Assembly (NCBI RefSeq): GCF_004193775.1
Contig: NC_041003.1
Coordinates: 40,987,611 to 41,051,610 of the forward strand
Reading direction: 5' to 3'
DNA: 64,000 nt
From: Glycine soja
Taxonomy: Eukaryota; Streptophyta; Magnoliopsida; Fabales; Fabaceae
The position numbers were made by a program, and so were the translations under genes. Each line of letters opens with the position of its first letter. Position 1 is the first letter of the stretch. Below the pieces are notes generated by a model. It saw only the letters and a program-made list of their open reading frames with translations. It did no database searches and had not been told where the DNA came from. Positions 48,212-58,538 of this stretch are shown here, piece by piece.

Positions 48212-48650
48212 TGTAAAAAATTCTTGAGGGTTTTCTAGACTATCAATTATAGAAAACCAACCGGATCTTGAAATTTATGGTTCTCACAAAACAATCAATA
48301 AAGAATAATAGATAATTATGTGTACCTTTCTCCATAGGATCTTCTCTCTGGTGCACTTTGATTTCCTTGAAAATGAGAGAAATAGGATTTCACTTCCTTT
48401 GGCCTTTCTTTTATGTCTCTCTCCGTTCGTGATGGCTATGGGTGAGAAAAGAGCACTTTCTGGTCAGGGGACTTTATTTCACATTAGTGGGTATTAAGCC
48501 CCTTTTATAACCACTACTCCCATCAAGTAGCAGTTAATCTAGAAACTTCTCCTATTAAGCCCAATTACAATTTAGCCCTTAATTGTTAATTATTTATTTA
48601 TTAGTCCCTACTAAGTCATATGCCTCTCACATGAGACATTAATTCTAACA
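48212..48650 (-). repeat. 5' LTR of the copia element
   Basis: 439 bp. It differs from the 3' LTR by 5 substitutions, a 1-bp insertion near the start and a 4-bp deletion. In minus orientation it is the promoter-bearing LTR. Confidence 0.95.
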
Positions 48651-49182
48651 AAAACACCCAAATCCGAGCCTCCACCAAACACGGCGTGCCACCTTCGCGT
48701 CCCCTCTTCCATGGGTGATTCGCTTCTGCCGCCACCAACCACGGCTACCACGCCTACAAGACCCCCTTCCCCGAGATTTTCTAGCACAATTTCGATCTCG
48801 GTGGTGGAATCGACCTCGTCCAAATCTTCCTCTTCTTCCATGGCTTCCTTTCCTCCCTTCCCTCTTCTATAACATCTGTCTCCGAAAATGAGTTGTCACA
48901 TAACGGAAGCCTTAGCGAACCTCCCAACAAGGCGTCTTCTCCGCCACCTCAAGAGTAATTTCTTCTTCTCTGGATTTAGTTTTGGTTAGCTTAATTGTTT
49001 TAATTGGCGAATATGTTTTTTTTTCTTTTCCCTTTGCATCCAATTAGAAAGATGTGGTCAATTGGAAAAGTTCTGTCGTGGGTTGTAATTTTGGCTAATT
49101 GGATTAAAGTTTTTTAATGGATGTGTTGGTGGGTTATTGTATCAGTGTTTTGGTTTAATTGTGTTTATTAATTGAATTATCT

Positions 49183-50140
49183 GCTGGAGCAACTAGATGA
49201 ACCAAGTAAAGGTGCATATGGTACACGTAGGAATGAGGCCTTGTGGAATCAGATTGTCAAACCTCCTGATATTTCTTTTGATGCAGTTACGAACTACCAC
49301 TCCCAATGGCAAGCAGCACGCACAACAACAGGCTCGAACCAAACACCACCAGCACTAGACCAAGTTATAAAATGGAGTCCTCCACCTCAAAACTACATCA
49401 AGTGCAATCTCAATGCGGCAGGGATCACGGACTGACCATAGAACCATATTAGCTATCCGCTCTTTAGGTTGGACAGTAAGGGTGGGAGAAGGGCAATCAC
49501 GCCTTCTTAAAAACCAGTATTCTTAAGAGCAAAGAGTCGGGCGAAAAAAAAGGGACAGGGAAGATCCTTTGACACCACAAGAATCCTTAGTTAGAACGGG
49601 ATTCCAACTCAGCACCTTTTTGAGATTTTGAGAAGAGCAACTCTTTGGAGATTACAATACAATGAAAGTTGCGAGTTGTGTTGGGGGGAGTTATTCTCTA
49701 ATTTGGTCTTGGAGTCTGTTTCCGGGATAGCCTGGAGAGTTTGTAGCAGCAAAGACAACTTGATTTTACGGCATTCCATCAGTTTTAGAAGCATAAACGT
49801 GGACACTATATCAAGCAATTCAGTCATCCATTCAATTGCAACTCAACAATGTGATTTTTGAAATAGACTCAAAGATGATAGCAGACAATTTAAATAAACA
49901 GATTTCATCTCATGCTTATTTATCAGAAGCATCTCTCATAAGAAAAAAGTTGTGATAGTTTAAAATTGATTCCAAACTCAAGTGTGAGTTTTGTAAGACG
50001 GCAAACTAATCATGTTGCTGACACTTTAGCCGGAGTTCACGATTTCATGCTGGCAGACAGTTCTTTGATACCATTCCCACTTGTATTCATGTTTTACTCA
50101 TGAATGAAATACCATAACTTAATGTTTCTTCAAAAATAAA
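49183..50140 (+). mobile_element. 5'-truncated LINE (L1-type) tail with RNase H-like remnant
   Basis: Flanked by perfect 13-bp copies of AATTGAATTATCT at 49,170-49,182 and 50,141-50,153, and ending in an A-rich tail (CAAAAATAAA), as LINE insertions do. The interior reads, with frameshifts, as the C-terminal RNase H-like (RVT_3) part of plant LINEs: TRRNEALWNQIVKPP, then IKWSPPPQNYIKCNLNAA, later NNVIFEIDSKMIADNLNKQ, then SFVRRQTNHVADTLAGV and a stop near 50,100. The reverse transcriptase part is missing, so the copy is dead on arrival. Frame breaks show decay after insertion. Confidence 0.75.
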
Positions 50141-50261
50141 AATTGAATTATCTAGGTTTGATGGGGAGAAAGGACAATTAAGAAGCTTAGTTGTTGAAGG
50201 CCCTAACTAGATCATGATTCCAATGGTTTGCTCTTTGGAATCATGACTTACAAGGTTTGCA

Positions 50262-50864
50262 GCAGTGTTGTGAAAATCTATCTCATCGAGGCATTGGATT
50301 AGATGTCAAATATGTGGGTCATTTATGGGTATCGCTAATCTATATTTCAATATTACATAAGTATTTATTATTATAATTTATTTTGTTGGATATTATCATT
50401 GAATCATTAAGAAAATTCTTGTTATCTTTTATGATTAAGTACAAAAATTATCAAATGGTCATCAGTAAGTATGATGAAGATGTATAAAATACATAAATAT
50501 TAAATCATATCAAAATAATAACTATTAGTTATTATATATTTTTATCAAGATCAAAATAATATTATATGAGCATATTATACGCTAGTATTCAATAATTGGA
50601 TATTAATAGTTTAACATATTTTAGGAATTGTAGAAAAATATGTAAAAAAAAGTAATTGAAAAAAAAATTAAAAAATGATCGATTGGGTCAAACCGGACCA
50701 ATTCAATTTGGGTCATCGCTTTTTGTCAAACTCAATCAGATCAAACTAAGTTAATTTGAGTCAATCGCATTTCTGGTCCAATGGTTTAATCAAATCAGCC
50801 AGACCACCAATTCTTTGTCAAATTGATTCAACCGGTCATCGGTCCAATTTTTGCAACTATGATT
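50262..50864. mobile_element. Candidate fold-back element with GGTC/GACC-rich interior
   Basis: The left end (GTGTTGTGAAAATC) and right end (CAATTTTTGCAACTA, inverted) are imperfectly complementary. The 50,670-50,850 part is rich in GGTCAAACCGG, GGTCATCGGTCC and TCAATC motifs, like the element at 21,050-21,345. No coding frame. Boundaries and target duplication are uncertain. Confidence 0.35.
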
Positions 50865-52439
50865 TGTAGGATTTTGTTGCAACAATCTCTTTCTTTTCAT
50901 TGGTTTATTTCTTGTATTATGGTTGGTGATTCTTTTTTATTGAATCTTTGATTGAAATGTGATTTTTGAATTAGGGGGTGAAGGTTCATTGTGAGATTTT
51001 TATGTAGATTCATTTTAGGGAAGATGGGTTTTTATTTTCGATTTGGCTGATTGGATTTTAGAATCTAATTCTTGTATTTTTTATGCAATCTATGAGGATT
51101 TTTAATCGTCACAAATTATATTCTTGTATTTTTATTTTTTGTCATGATTTGTGACGATTTTTAGTTGCTACAAATTGTATTTAAATTTTAAAATAAAAAA
51201 GAATGACACATAGGTTCAGACATAACTAAACCTAGTTTCGAAAAAAAATAACACATTATAATTTTTTGGAGACGAAAAGTGGAATTTTCTTTTTTTGCAA
51301 AGACCAAAATCAAACTTCGATATATTTACATAAACAAAAACCACATTTTAGTCTAAATAAAAAAAACAATTAGCAACACACTCATTTAATATACTACTCT
51401 TTATAATTAGTTAAAATTTATTGAAAATAATAAATGAGTGACACTAATTAAATAAAATGTAAAACTTATAAAATTTTGTAATTTTTAATAAATAAGTATT
51501 TGAAAGAGTGTGTTGTTAGATTTTTGAGATTTATCTGATACGATCAATTAGTGTGTTTTCTTCATATACTTGTGGTAAAAGATTTTGTTGACCAAGAAGA
51601 ACGAGAAATGGTTTAAATCTGGATGGTTACTTAGATGCGCTTAAATTATAGCTTGTAAACTATGGTTTAGCCTAACGAGAAAATGTTACTTAAATTATGG
51701 TTTGGAATTTAAAATTACGCTCAATTTTGACTTAAATGTGTTTTTGCTAAACATGCTATTTGTAAATGAAAAATAGTTTCCAGTCTCCAAAATATGGTTC
51801 AGGGCATTTGAATTACAATCTAAACTTGCACTCAACCCCTTAAGCTTTCCTCATCCAATCTAATCTTTCTACATTCGCACAAGTCCTATTTCATCTACTG
51901 AACTTAGAAAATCAGCTTGCCGAAATTGTATTTTATTACTAGTTTTTTTAGTCTCTACTTGCAAAGCAAACTATACTTACTTTTTCTTTAATGTTTTGGT
52001 GAATATTGTGGTTGATTGTCCTTGTAGTTGGTATATGGTGGTTGATAATACAAAAGTCGGTTACTGCATATGATATTGCTTATAAATTATACAGGTATCT
52101 ACAGTGAAATTACAACTAATTTGACTTGGAAAGACTAAACATAAAAGTAAGACTTGTGATTGTTTTCTCTATTCACATTTCCTTTACTTGGAGTGTCAAC
52201 AAACACATTCTGCATATAGTAAATGATTTATGGAGTTACCTCCTTCTAATTTTGATGGGAAAAAATCAACTTGATTTAAGGTTGAAGTTATGTTTTTCTT
52301 AATTGCAAATAGTAAAAGAGGATAAGTTTGAGATATAAATACTCGCCACTAATCTAACAAGATTGATTTAAGTCTCAACTTTCACAAAAGAGAAAAAATT
52401 GAAGTGCAGTTCACAGAATTTGTATTCCACCGGACAATA
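50865..52439. other. Spacer between old mobile elements
   Basis: AT-rich. At 51,085-51,175 two inverted or direct copies of a GTGACGATTTTTAGT/AATCGTCACAAAT motif resemble subterminal repeats of CACTA-type transposons, but no ends were found. Otherwise nothing recognised. Confidence 0.4.
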
Positions 52440-53300
52440 AATTTTCCATTTGTAATATTAGACCGTTGGATTGTGCTTAAATTTGGCGAGCTTGGTGTAT
52501 ATTACCATTACTAGACCTAATATTGCTTATATTGTGCATGTAATTAGTCAGTTTATTGATTCTTCTACTACAATTCATTGGGCCATTGTTCTTTGTATCC
52601 TTGGCTATCTATCTTTTGGGCACTCAACTTCAAAGCTTTCTGTTTTTCTCATCTTCCTTGGAATTGCGTGCTTATACTAATGTAGATTGGGGGTGTTGAT
52701 TCCATTCATCCTAAGTCTACCACAAAGCTTTGCATGCTTTGGGAGGATTATCTTATTTATGGCAAGAGTAAGAAGCAAATAATTATATTTAGATCTTTTA
52801 CAGAAGTTGAGTACTGAATCATGACATCTACTATTGTAAAAATAATTTTGATAAGATGATTATTTGAATATACGAATGTTTCACTCTTTACACTAATTCA
52901 TATGTATTGTGATAATATAAGTGTCATACAAATCATCCTTATGGATACACAAAACATATTGAGATTGATTGTCAAATTACTTTCTTCAAAGGACCATTAC
53001 TTTACCTTTTGTTTCTTTTTCTATGCAAATTGTTGATTTGTTTACAAAATTACATTCTATTGATTATTTCCATTTCTTAACCACTAAACTTTTGATGCTT
53101 CCTATTGATGCATGCATCTTGAGTTAGAGGAAATATGTTAAATAAAATATATTTTTGTTATTTCACTTGTTTATAAGGATAGTTCAATCTTATTATTTGT
53201 TAGTTTTATATTTCTCTCTCTTTTCACTCCTATACTTGCATTTTGATGAATAGAATTGAACATCTTCCTCTCTCATTTGCACTCTATTCTTCTTCCTTTT
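52440..53300 (+). mobile_element. Decayed copia remnant (RT end, RNase H, 3' LTR start)
   Basis: Reads with several frame breaks as the copia polyprotein end: LVYITITRPNIAYIVHVISQF, then near 52,675 a degraded AYTNADWGG, STTKLCMLWEDYLIYGKSKK, FRSFTEVEY, and MYCDN. A purine-rich GAGTTAGAGGAAA at 53,121-53,133 just before TGTTA (53,136) is consistent with a polypurine tract and LTR start. The rest of the element is missing or unrecognisable. It differs in sequence and orientation from the intact copia element upstream. Confidence 0.7.
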
Positions 53301-53954
53301 TGTCTAAATATTTGCATTGTTAAAAATAATCTTAAAATATAAAAGGTCGAAAAGTGTAACTATTTTTGTTCCGTGCTTACTGATATGCTAAACAAAAAAT
53401 TCGAATAAAAGGGTTTTTAGTTTTTACAACCAACAATGACACAAACAATTATTTAAACAATAAAAAAGAAAAAAAATCGTCATTTCTTCTTGTTTAAACA
53501 ATAAAAAAGAAAAAACATAATATTTCTTTCTATGTATACCTTTGTTTTTTTTTCCTATCGTTACACTTATCTTATTTTCTTATGAGGAATTTTTGTTGTA
53601 ATTTAAAATAGTTACCTAGTTAACTCAAACAATCAAGGATTCGTATGAAAAGAAAACTCTAACTTAGTTCATTCAACTCAAAATTATTAACCCATAACTT
53701 GTTCCTAATGAGCCAAGTAATCCAGAATTAACATTCCTAAACCTTAATCCTTTGTAACCGACAAAATAAAAGTACAAAAATTGAATTTGATGGTTAACTA
53801 TAACTTTTAAAACTCATTATTCTTGATATTTTTAACCTCGTGTTATTCTTGATATAAATACTAACGAGGTAATAATCTTAGAAATAATATTTCTCTCTCA
53901 TTTTTTAGCTCGAAATATTCCTCAACCAAGAATTGGGACTACTTCTTCTGATAT

Positions 53955-54191
53955 CTTAAAATACTAAAATTTATAAGAGATCCGCTTTTTCTAACAAATG
54001 TTTTCCATATGCATGATCTTGAAACCCAACCATTATATATATGTTTTACATGTGCATGAACTTTAAATTCAATCCTTAATGGTGCAAAAATTCATATACT
54101 AATCTCTTAAAGATACTAAAATTTATATGAGATCAATTTCTTCTAATAGATGTTTTACACATGCATGAACTTGAAATACAACCCTTAATTA
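53955..54191. repeat. Imperfect direct repeats around a TGCATGA-CTT motif
   Basis: Three related segments with ACTAAAATTTAT and/or ATGTTTTACA.ATGCATGAACTT followed by CAA.CCTTAAT occur at about 53,967-54,030, 54,041-54,082 and 54,117-54,191. Seen directly; origin unknown. The rest of 53,300-54,660 is AT-rich with no gene. Confidence 0.55.
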
Positions 54192-54758
54192 TATACTTAA
54201 GAGATGAAGTTATCTGTGAATCATTTTTTAATCCATATTTTTATTAGATTATCTTATCATTAACTGTTCTCTAAACTACTCACTACACTTATTATTTTTT
54301 TAGACTCTAATATCAAATTAATTATATTAAATTATTAAAAAAATGATTAAAAACTAAAATTTAATATTTTACAAAAAAAAAGTTTGAAAAGTGGTATGTC
54401 TCTCTTCCCACTGGTTAGAAATATAAAAAAAAGTTGATAAAAGATTTTTACATTTAAAAAGCTATTTCACATTTATTTAAAATATTTAATATAGTGATTT
54501 TTTTATTCTTACCACTTTTATACTTTTTAATATTAAAAAAATATTGCTAACCTAATTAGTTAGAGTCAATAAATGAATCTATTTGAAAGAATAAAATACA
54601 GTACCATATTTTTTTAATTCTAACCAGACTTGACTTTAAATAATTTCGTTTTCTAAAGGACTTGCGTCACTTACTCAAGAGGCGTTCTTTCTTTCTCTTC
54701 TCATTCTCTCACTTCATCTCATCTCCTACATTTTTTTTGTATCATCGTTTGTTTTGAT

Positions 54759-54762
<4 letters not shown>

Positions 54763-54804
<42 letters not shown>
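54763..54804 (+). repeat. (TC)21 microsatellite, probable leader or promoter of the glycosylase gene
   Basis: Twenty-one TC units, i.e. GA repeats on the other strand, about 700 bases before the glycosylase start. GA/CT repeats near plant starts are bound by BBR/BPC proteins; that role here is inference. Confidence 0.9.
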
Positions 54805-54806
<2 letters not shown>

Positions 54807-54916
54807 ATCTTCAACGTTTCTGTTATTCTCATTCCCAAACCTAACCCCTTTTCCCGGAAAATTTCTTTGCTATTTTTCTGGGAAAGAAAAAAAAAAGGAA
54901 AGAAAATAAAAGAAGC

Positions 54917-55415
54917 ATGAATTCAGCTGAGGAATGCGTGTAAGCGAGGTTGCAGTGCTGAGAGCAACCTCCTTCTCCATAATGCAGAATGCAATTTCAA
55001 CATTTGGAGACTCTTTCAGCCTCATTTCCAAACCCTCAACTCTGACACAGTGCAACTAAGCTTAAACCCTAGCTTTGCTCAAAAGGGTCAACAACTTGAT
55101 CCTGTTGTGTCAGCAGCTCCCATCCCCAGCTTCAACCTTTCTGGGTTTTGAGCTTATTTGGGAATCTGGGTCTCAGAGAGAATGCCGTTTTGGTGTCCCA
55201 ATGCCTCTCAAATTGCAGGCTTTGGACGTGGTTTAAGTGATACCGAGTTCAGTGCATATTTGAGGTGAAAATTTGAGATCTGTTTAGAAACCCACATCAC
55301 TGCACACCAGGTGTTCGCCAAAAGTTTCGCAATGGTCAAGTTTTCTTTTGTATCTTAAGCTTCCAAGAGTGGTGTTTCTGTGAGTTTTCTTTCTGGGTAG
55401 TTGATGGATAGTTAG
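54917..55415 (+). promoter_or_regulatory. Cluster of upstream ORFs in the glycosylase leader
   Basis: Five short ATG frames precede the main start at 55,499: 54,917-54,943 (8 codons), 54,982-55,059 (25), 55,182-55,268 (28), 55,332-55,358 (8) and 55,404-55,415 (3). No matching splice sites clearly remove them. If retained, they should strongly limit translation of the main frame. Confidence 0.45.
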
Positions 55416-55498
55416 AAGAAAAAAAGACACAATTCTCTGAAGGGGCAACTGGTGAAGTAACAAACAAAAAAGGAAATTGAACCAAAAAAATTGTGTTA

Positions 55499-58400
55499 AT
55501 GTCAGGTCCCAGATTGAGGTCTATGAATGTTGGTGACTCAGAGGCTGCAAGGCCTGTGTTTGGACCAGCTGGGAACAAGACGGGGCCATTGAGTTCTCGG
55601 AAACCAGCTTCAAAGCCACTGAGGAAAGCTGAGAAATTGTACAACGAGGCCAAAGAGAAGAAGTCCTATGAAGTGTCTACGGTTGTTGCTTCTCCTCAGT
55701 CATATTCTGCGAGTGTTCTGCGCCGGCACGAGCAGTTGCTGCATTGTAATTTGTCTCTCAATGCTTCGTGTTCGTCTGATGCATCCACTGACTCGTTTCA
55801 TAGCCGGGCTTCTACCGGAAGATTGACTCGGTCTAATAGCTTGGGGTGTACAAGGAAGCGCTCTGTGTCAAAGCCTAGAAGTGTTGCTTCTGATGGTGTG
55901 TTGGAATCTCCTCCTCATGGCTCACAATCCAAGAAGAGGTGTGCTTGGATCACTCCCAATACTGGTTCGTGTTCTTCTCCATCTTCTTTCACTTTCTCCT
56001 AATTTATACTTAGAAGACTTGTTATGCTGTGATGTAAGTTGGTTTTACTATAAGCCTTTTGAGTTTTGACAGATAGTTTCTGTTGTCTGGTCTTGTTGGT
56101 GCTCATATTGATGTAGTTGAATTGTGTGATTCTCACTTGGTTTCAGTATGTATTTCAGTTCTTGAAGTTTGAGATTTTCCTACTATAAAAATTGATTGTA
56201 TAGCTCCGTTTAATGTCATTGTATTCTTTCAGATATAAATTAATGTGAAATGAGAGTGAAGGCGGCTTTGTCAATTTAAGATATTTGAGTTCTTTTCATT
56301 TGCTTGAAATGTAATACAACATGCATGTGTTTGTATTTGAAGCCAGTGTAATAGAACATGCAACGAATATATGGTGTTTTTTTTGGGTGAATTTTAGTTG
56401 ATATTTTTCAACTATTAAAGTCAAAATCGGGAATCCTAAGTGAATGTATGGTATGAACCAGATATAGGTTGATAGTGGTGAAGATGAATGTACGCAAGCC
56501 ACACCTTTCTTGGAAATTCATCTATAATTCTTGTTTTGAGTTTTAAGTTCTGAACTAAATTGGCTTTTTTCAAAGTTCTATTTCCTAACTAAGTTTACCT
56601 ATCAATATTATTAGAACCATGTTATGCTACCTTCCATGACAAAGAATGGGGAGTTCCAGTACACGATGACAAGTAAGTGATCCACAAAAGTTAATCTTGT
56701 TATAATGGCTGGAAAAGGAATATGTCTTTTGCTGTTATATTTTGCTTGACACTCTTTATCTTGTGTAGGAAACTATTTGAGCTTCTTGTTCTTTCTAGTG
56801 CACTGTCTGAACTCACTTGGCCAGCTATTCTAAGCAAGAGGCACATTTTAGGGTATTACCTCTATAGATTTCTAAATTTATTTATTTTTTAGAATTATTA
56901 TCCATTCGTAGCCTCAAACTCGTACCAGTTGGCTGCTACCTCTGCTGTAGTCCATTATTTGCTTTGACTGTTCACATTATTTTTGTTAACAAAGTTCATT
57001 GCAGGGAAGTTTTTGCGGACTTTGATCCAGTTGCTATCTCAAAATTTAATGAGAAAAAGATAATGGCACCGGGATCCACTGCAAGCTCCTTACTTTCTGA
57101 CCTTAAATTGCGTGCTATAATCGAGAATGCACGTCAAATATCAAAGGTATATTAGTTTTCTCATGACTTTTGCTACCTTCATTATGGAATATGCAAACTC
57201 TTTGGTTGATCATCATTACTTGTTGATTGTTGGACCATTCAAAGACAAGATTACAGCCTTGGTGTTATTTCACTGTCATATCCTAAATTCATTGTTCTGT
57301 ATTGGGTGTCCCTGGATTTAATAACATGTCCAGGGAACAACTGATCTAGGTGGTACTTCGTACTTCCTTATTGCTGATCTATGAATTAAGAGGAATATTG
57401 GGGTCCCTTTGTGTTTATCCTTATTAGGATATGCTAGTTAGGAAAATAATCATATACCTAATATTTTTCAAGTTTGGAAGCCTTTATTTTTTAAAAATTA
57501 ATAGCTTTATTTTCTGCCTTGATCTTTGGGGGAAATACCTAAAAAGAAAATCAAGTCTGACATTTTGTTCAAACTGCATCAGTATTTGACAAAATAGGGA
57601 GACACTTGAACATAAATGCCAGATTTAAAAACAATTGGGGCAAACAGGATATTTCAATTTTGTTTTGATAATTAACACATTTTATTCTCTTTTTAAAAAA
57701 GATTGGAGTTGCCTTGGGATCTGTTGAGTTTTCTTCAAAATCAATTAAAGAACTTTATATTTTCTTCCCATTTTCCCCCCACATTGATCGATTGAATGAC
57801 TTCAAATTGGTGTTTAATGGTCATTTGGTCAGGTAGGTTAGGTAATAAAGGTAATTGGGTTGTGGTCCTGACCCTTATTCAATTTGTATGACCCCATATG
57901 GGACAAACCATGATAGTAATCCGCTGTACAGCCTGAGCTTCTTTTATTCTAATTTGCAACGATGATATGCAACCTAATTATTTTTATTCTTTAACCAGCC
58001 AGCATGCTTAGCTGGTATGTCCCAAGTCACCTATCAGTCTTGATACTTTTCCAAACATAAAACACTACAATACCCTTTTTTCACTGAACTGCCATAATTG
58101 CAGTTTGCACAATTTGCACCATGGTTATGATTACCATTGCAACTAACTTTTTGCAGGTTTTACTGATGCCAGGTCATAGAAGAGTTTGGGTCATTTGACA
58201 AGTATATTTGGAGTTTTGTGAACCATAAGCCTATAATTAGCAGATTCCGATATCCTCGACAGGTTCCTGTAAAAACACCAAAAGCTGATGTTATTAGCAA
58301 AGACCTGGTGAGAAGAGGTTTCCGAGGCGTGGGCCCTACAGTCATATACTCCTTCATGCAGGTTGTGGGGTTAACAAATGACCACCTCATCAGTTGCTTC

Positions 58401-58538
58401 AGATTCCAAGATTGTATGGCTGTTGCAGAAGGGAAGGAAGAGAATGCCGTCAAGGATGATGCTCAACAAAAGGAGGGTGATCATGTGGAGTCTGATCTGT
58501 CCATTGCCATCGACAATTTGAGTTTATCCTCAGAGTGA
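55499..58538 (+). CDS. DNA-3-methyladenine glycosylase I family protein (TAG-like)
   Basis: Base-excision repair protein of the HhH-GPD superfamily that removes alkylated bases such as 3-methyladenine, presumably in the nucleus. Exons 55499-55964, 56615-56672, 56769-56852, 57005-57146 and 58173-58538 join in frame to about 371 residues. Residues 1-145 are a serine- and basic-rich tail typical of plant members. The TAG domain starts CAWITPNT (Cys148), then FHDKEWGVP (His163), KKLFELLVL, FVNHKP, KDLVRRGFRGVGPT, YSFMQ and NDHLISC (His321, Cys325). Cys148/His163/His321/Cys325 match the zinc-binding set of E. coli Tag. The position of the bacterial base-recognition glutamate (Glu38, from memory) aligns with Ser184, as in other plant members I recall. 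The last exon uses the second of two acceptors 16 bases apart; only it preserves the conserved SKVIEEFGSF. Confidence 0.93.

Larger units (their letters stand above)
41997..48650 (-). mobile_element. Complete Ty1/copia LTR retrotransposon
   Basis: A 6,654-bp element in minus orientation. The LTRs (41,997-42,438 and 48,212-48,650) start TG and end CA and differ at 5 substitutions and two indels (1 and 4 bp). AAAAC flanks both ends (41,992-41,996 and 48,651-48,655), a 5-bp target duplication. A primer-binding site for initiator tRNA-Met lies inside the 5' LTR and a polypurine tract beside the 3' LTR. One uninterrupted frame encodes gag, protease, integrase, reverse transcriptase and RNase H in copia order. 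A leader of about 1.26 kb precedes it and about 0.4 kb follows it. All parts needed for mobility appear present, so it may be autonomous; activity is not shown by sequence. Confidence 0.95.
41811..48841 (-). other. Minus-strand open frame split by the copia insertion
   Basis: The GC-rich flanks of the copia element were continuous before insertion. With the element and one target-duplication copy set aside, a minus-strand frame runs from 48,841 to 48,656 (62 codons) and on from 41,996 to 41,811 (62 codons including the stop) without a shift. The predicted peptide is acidic and glycine/valine-rich at the start and tryptophan-rich, then lysine-rich, at the end. It matches no family I know. It could be an old gene, a leader or chance in GC-rich DNA; low confidence that it is coding. 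Confidence 0.25.

Noticed and set aside
48611..48841. Acidic minus-strand ORF as a confident gene
   Set aside because: Low-complexity composition and no family match; kept only as a low-confidence split frame.
49172..49435. 87-codon ORF as a host gene
   Set aside because: Its sequence and the flanking 13-bp duplication show it is part of a truncated LINE.
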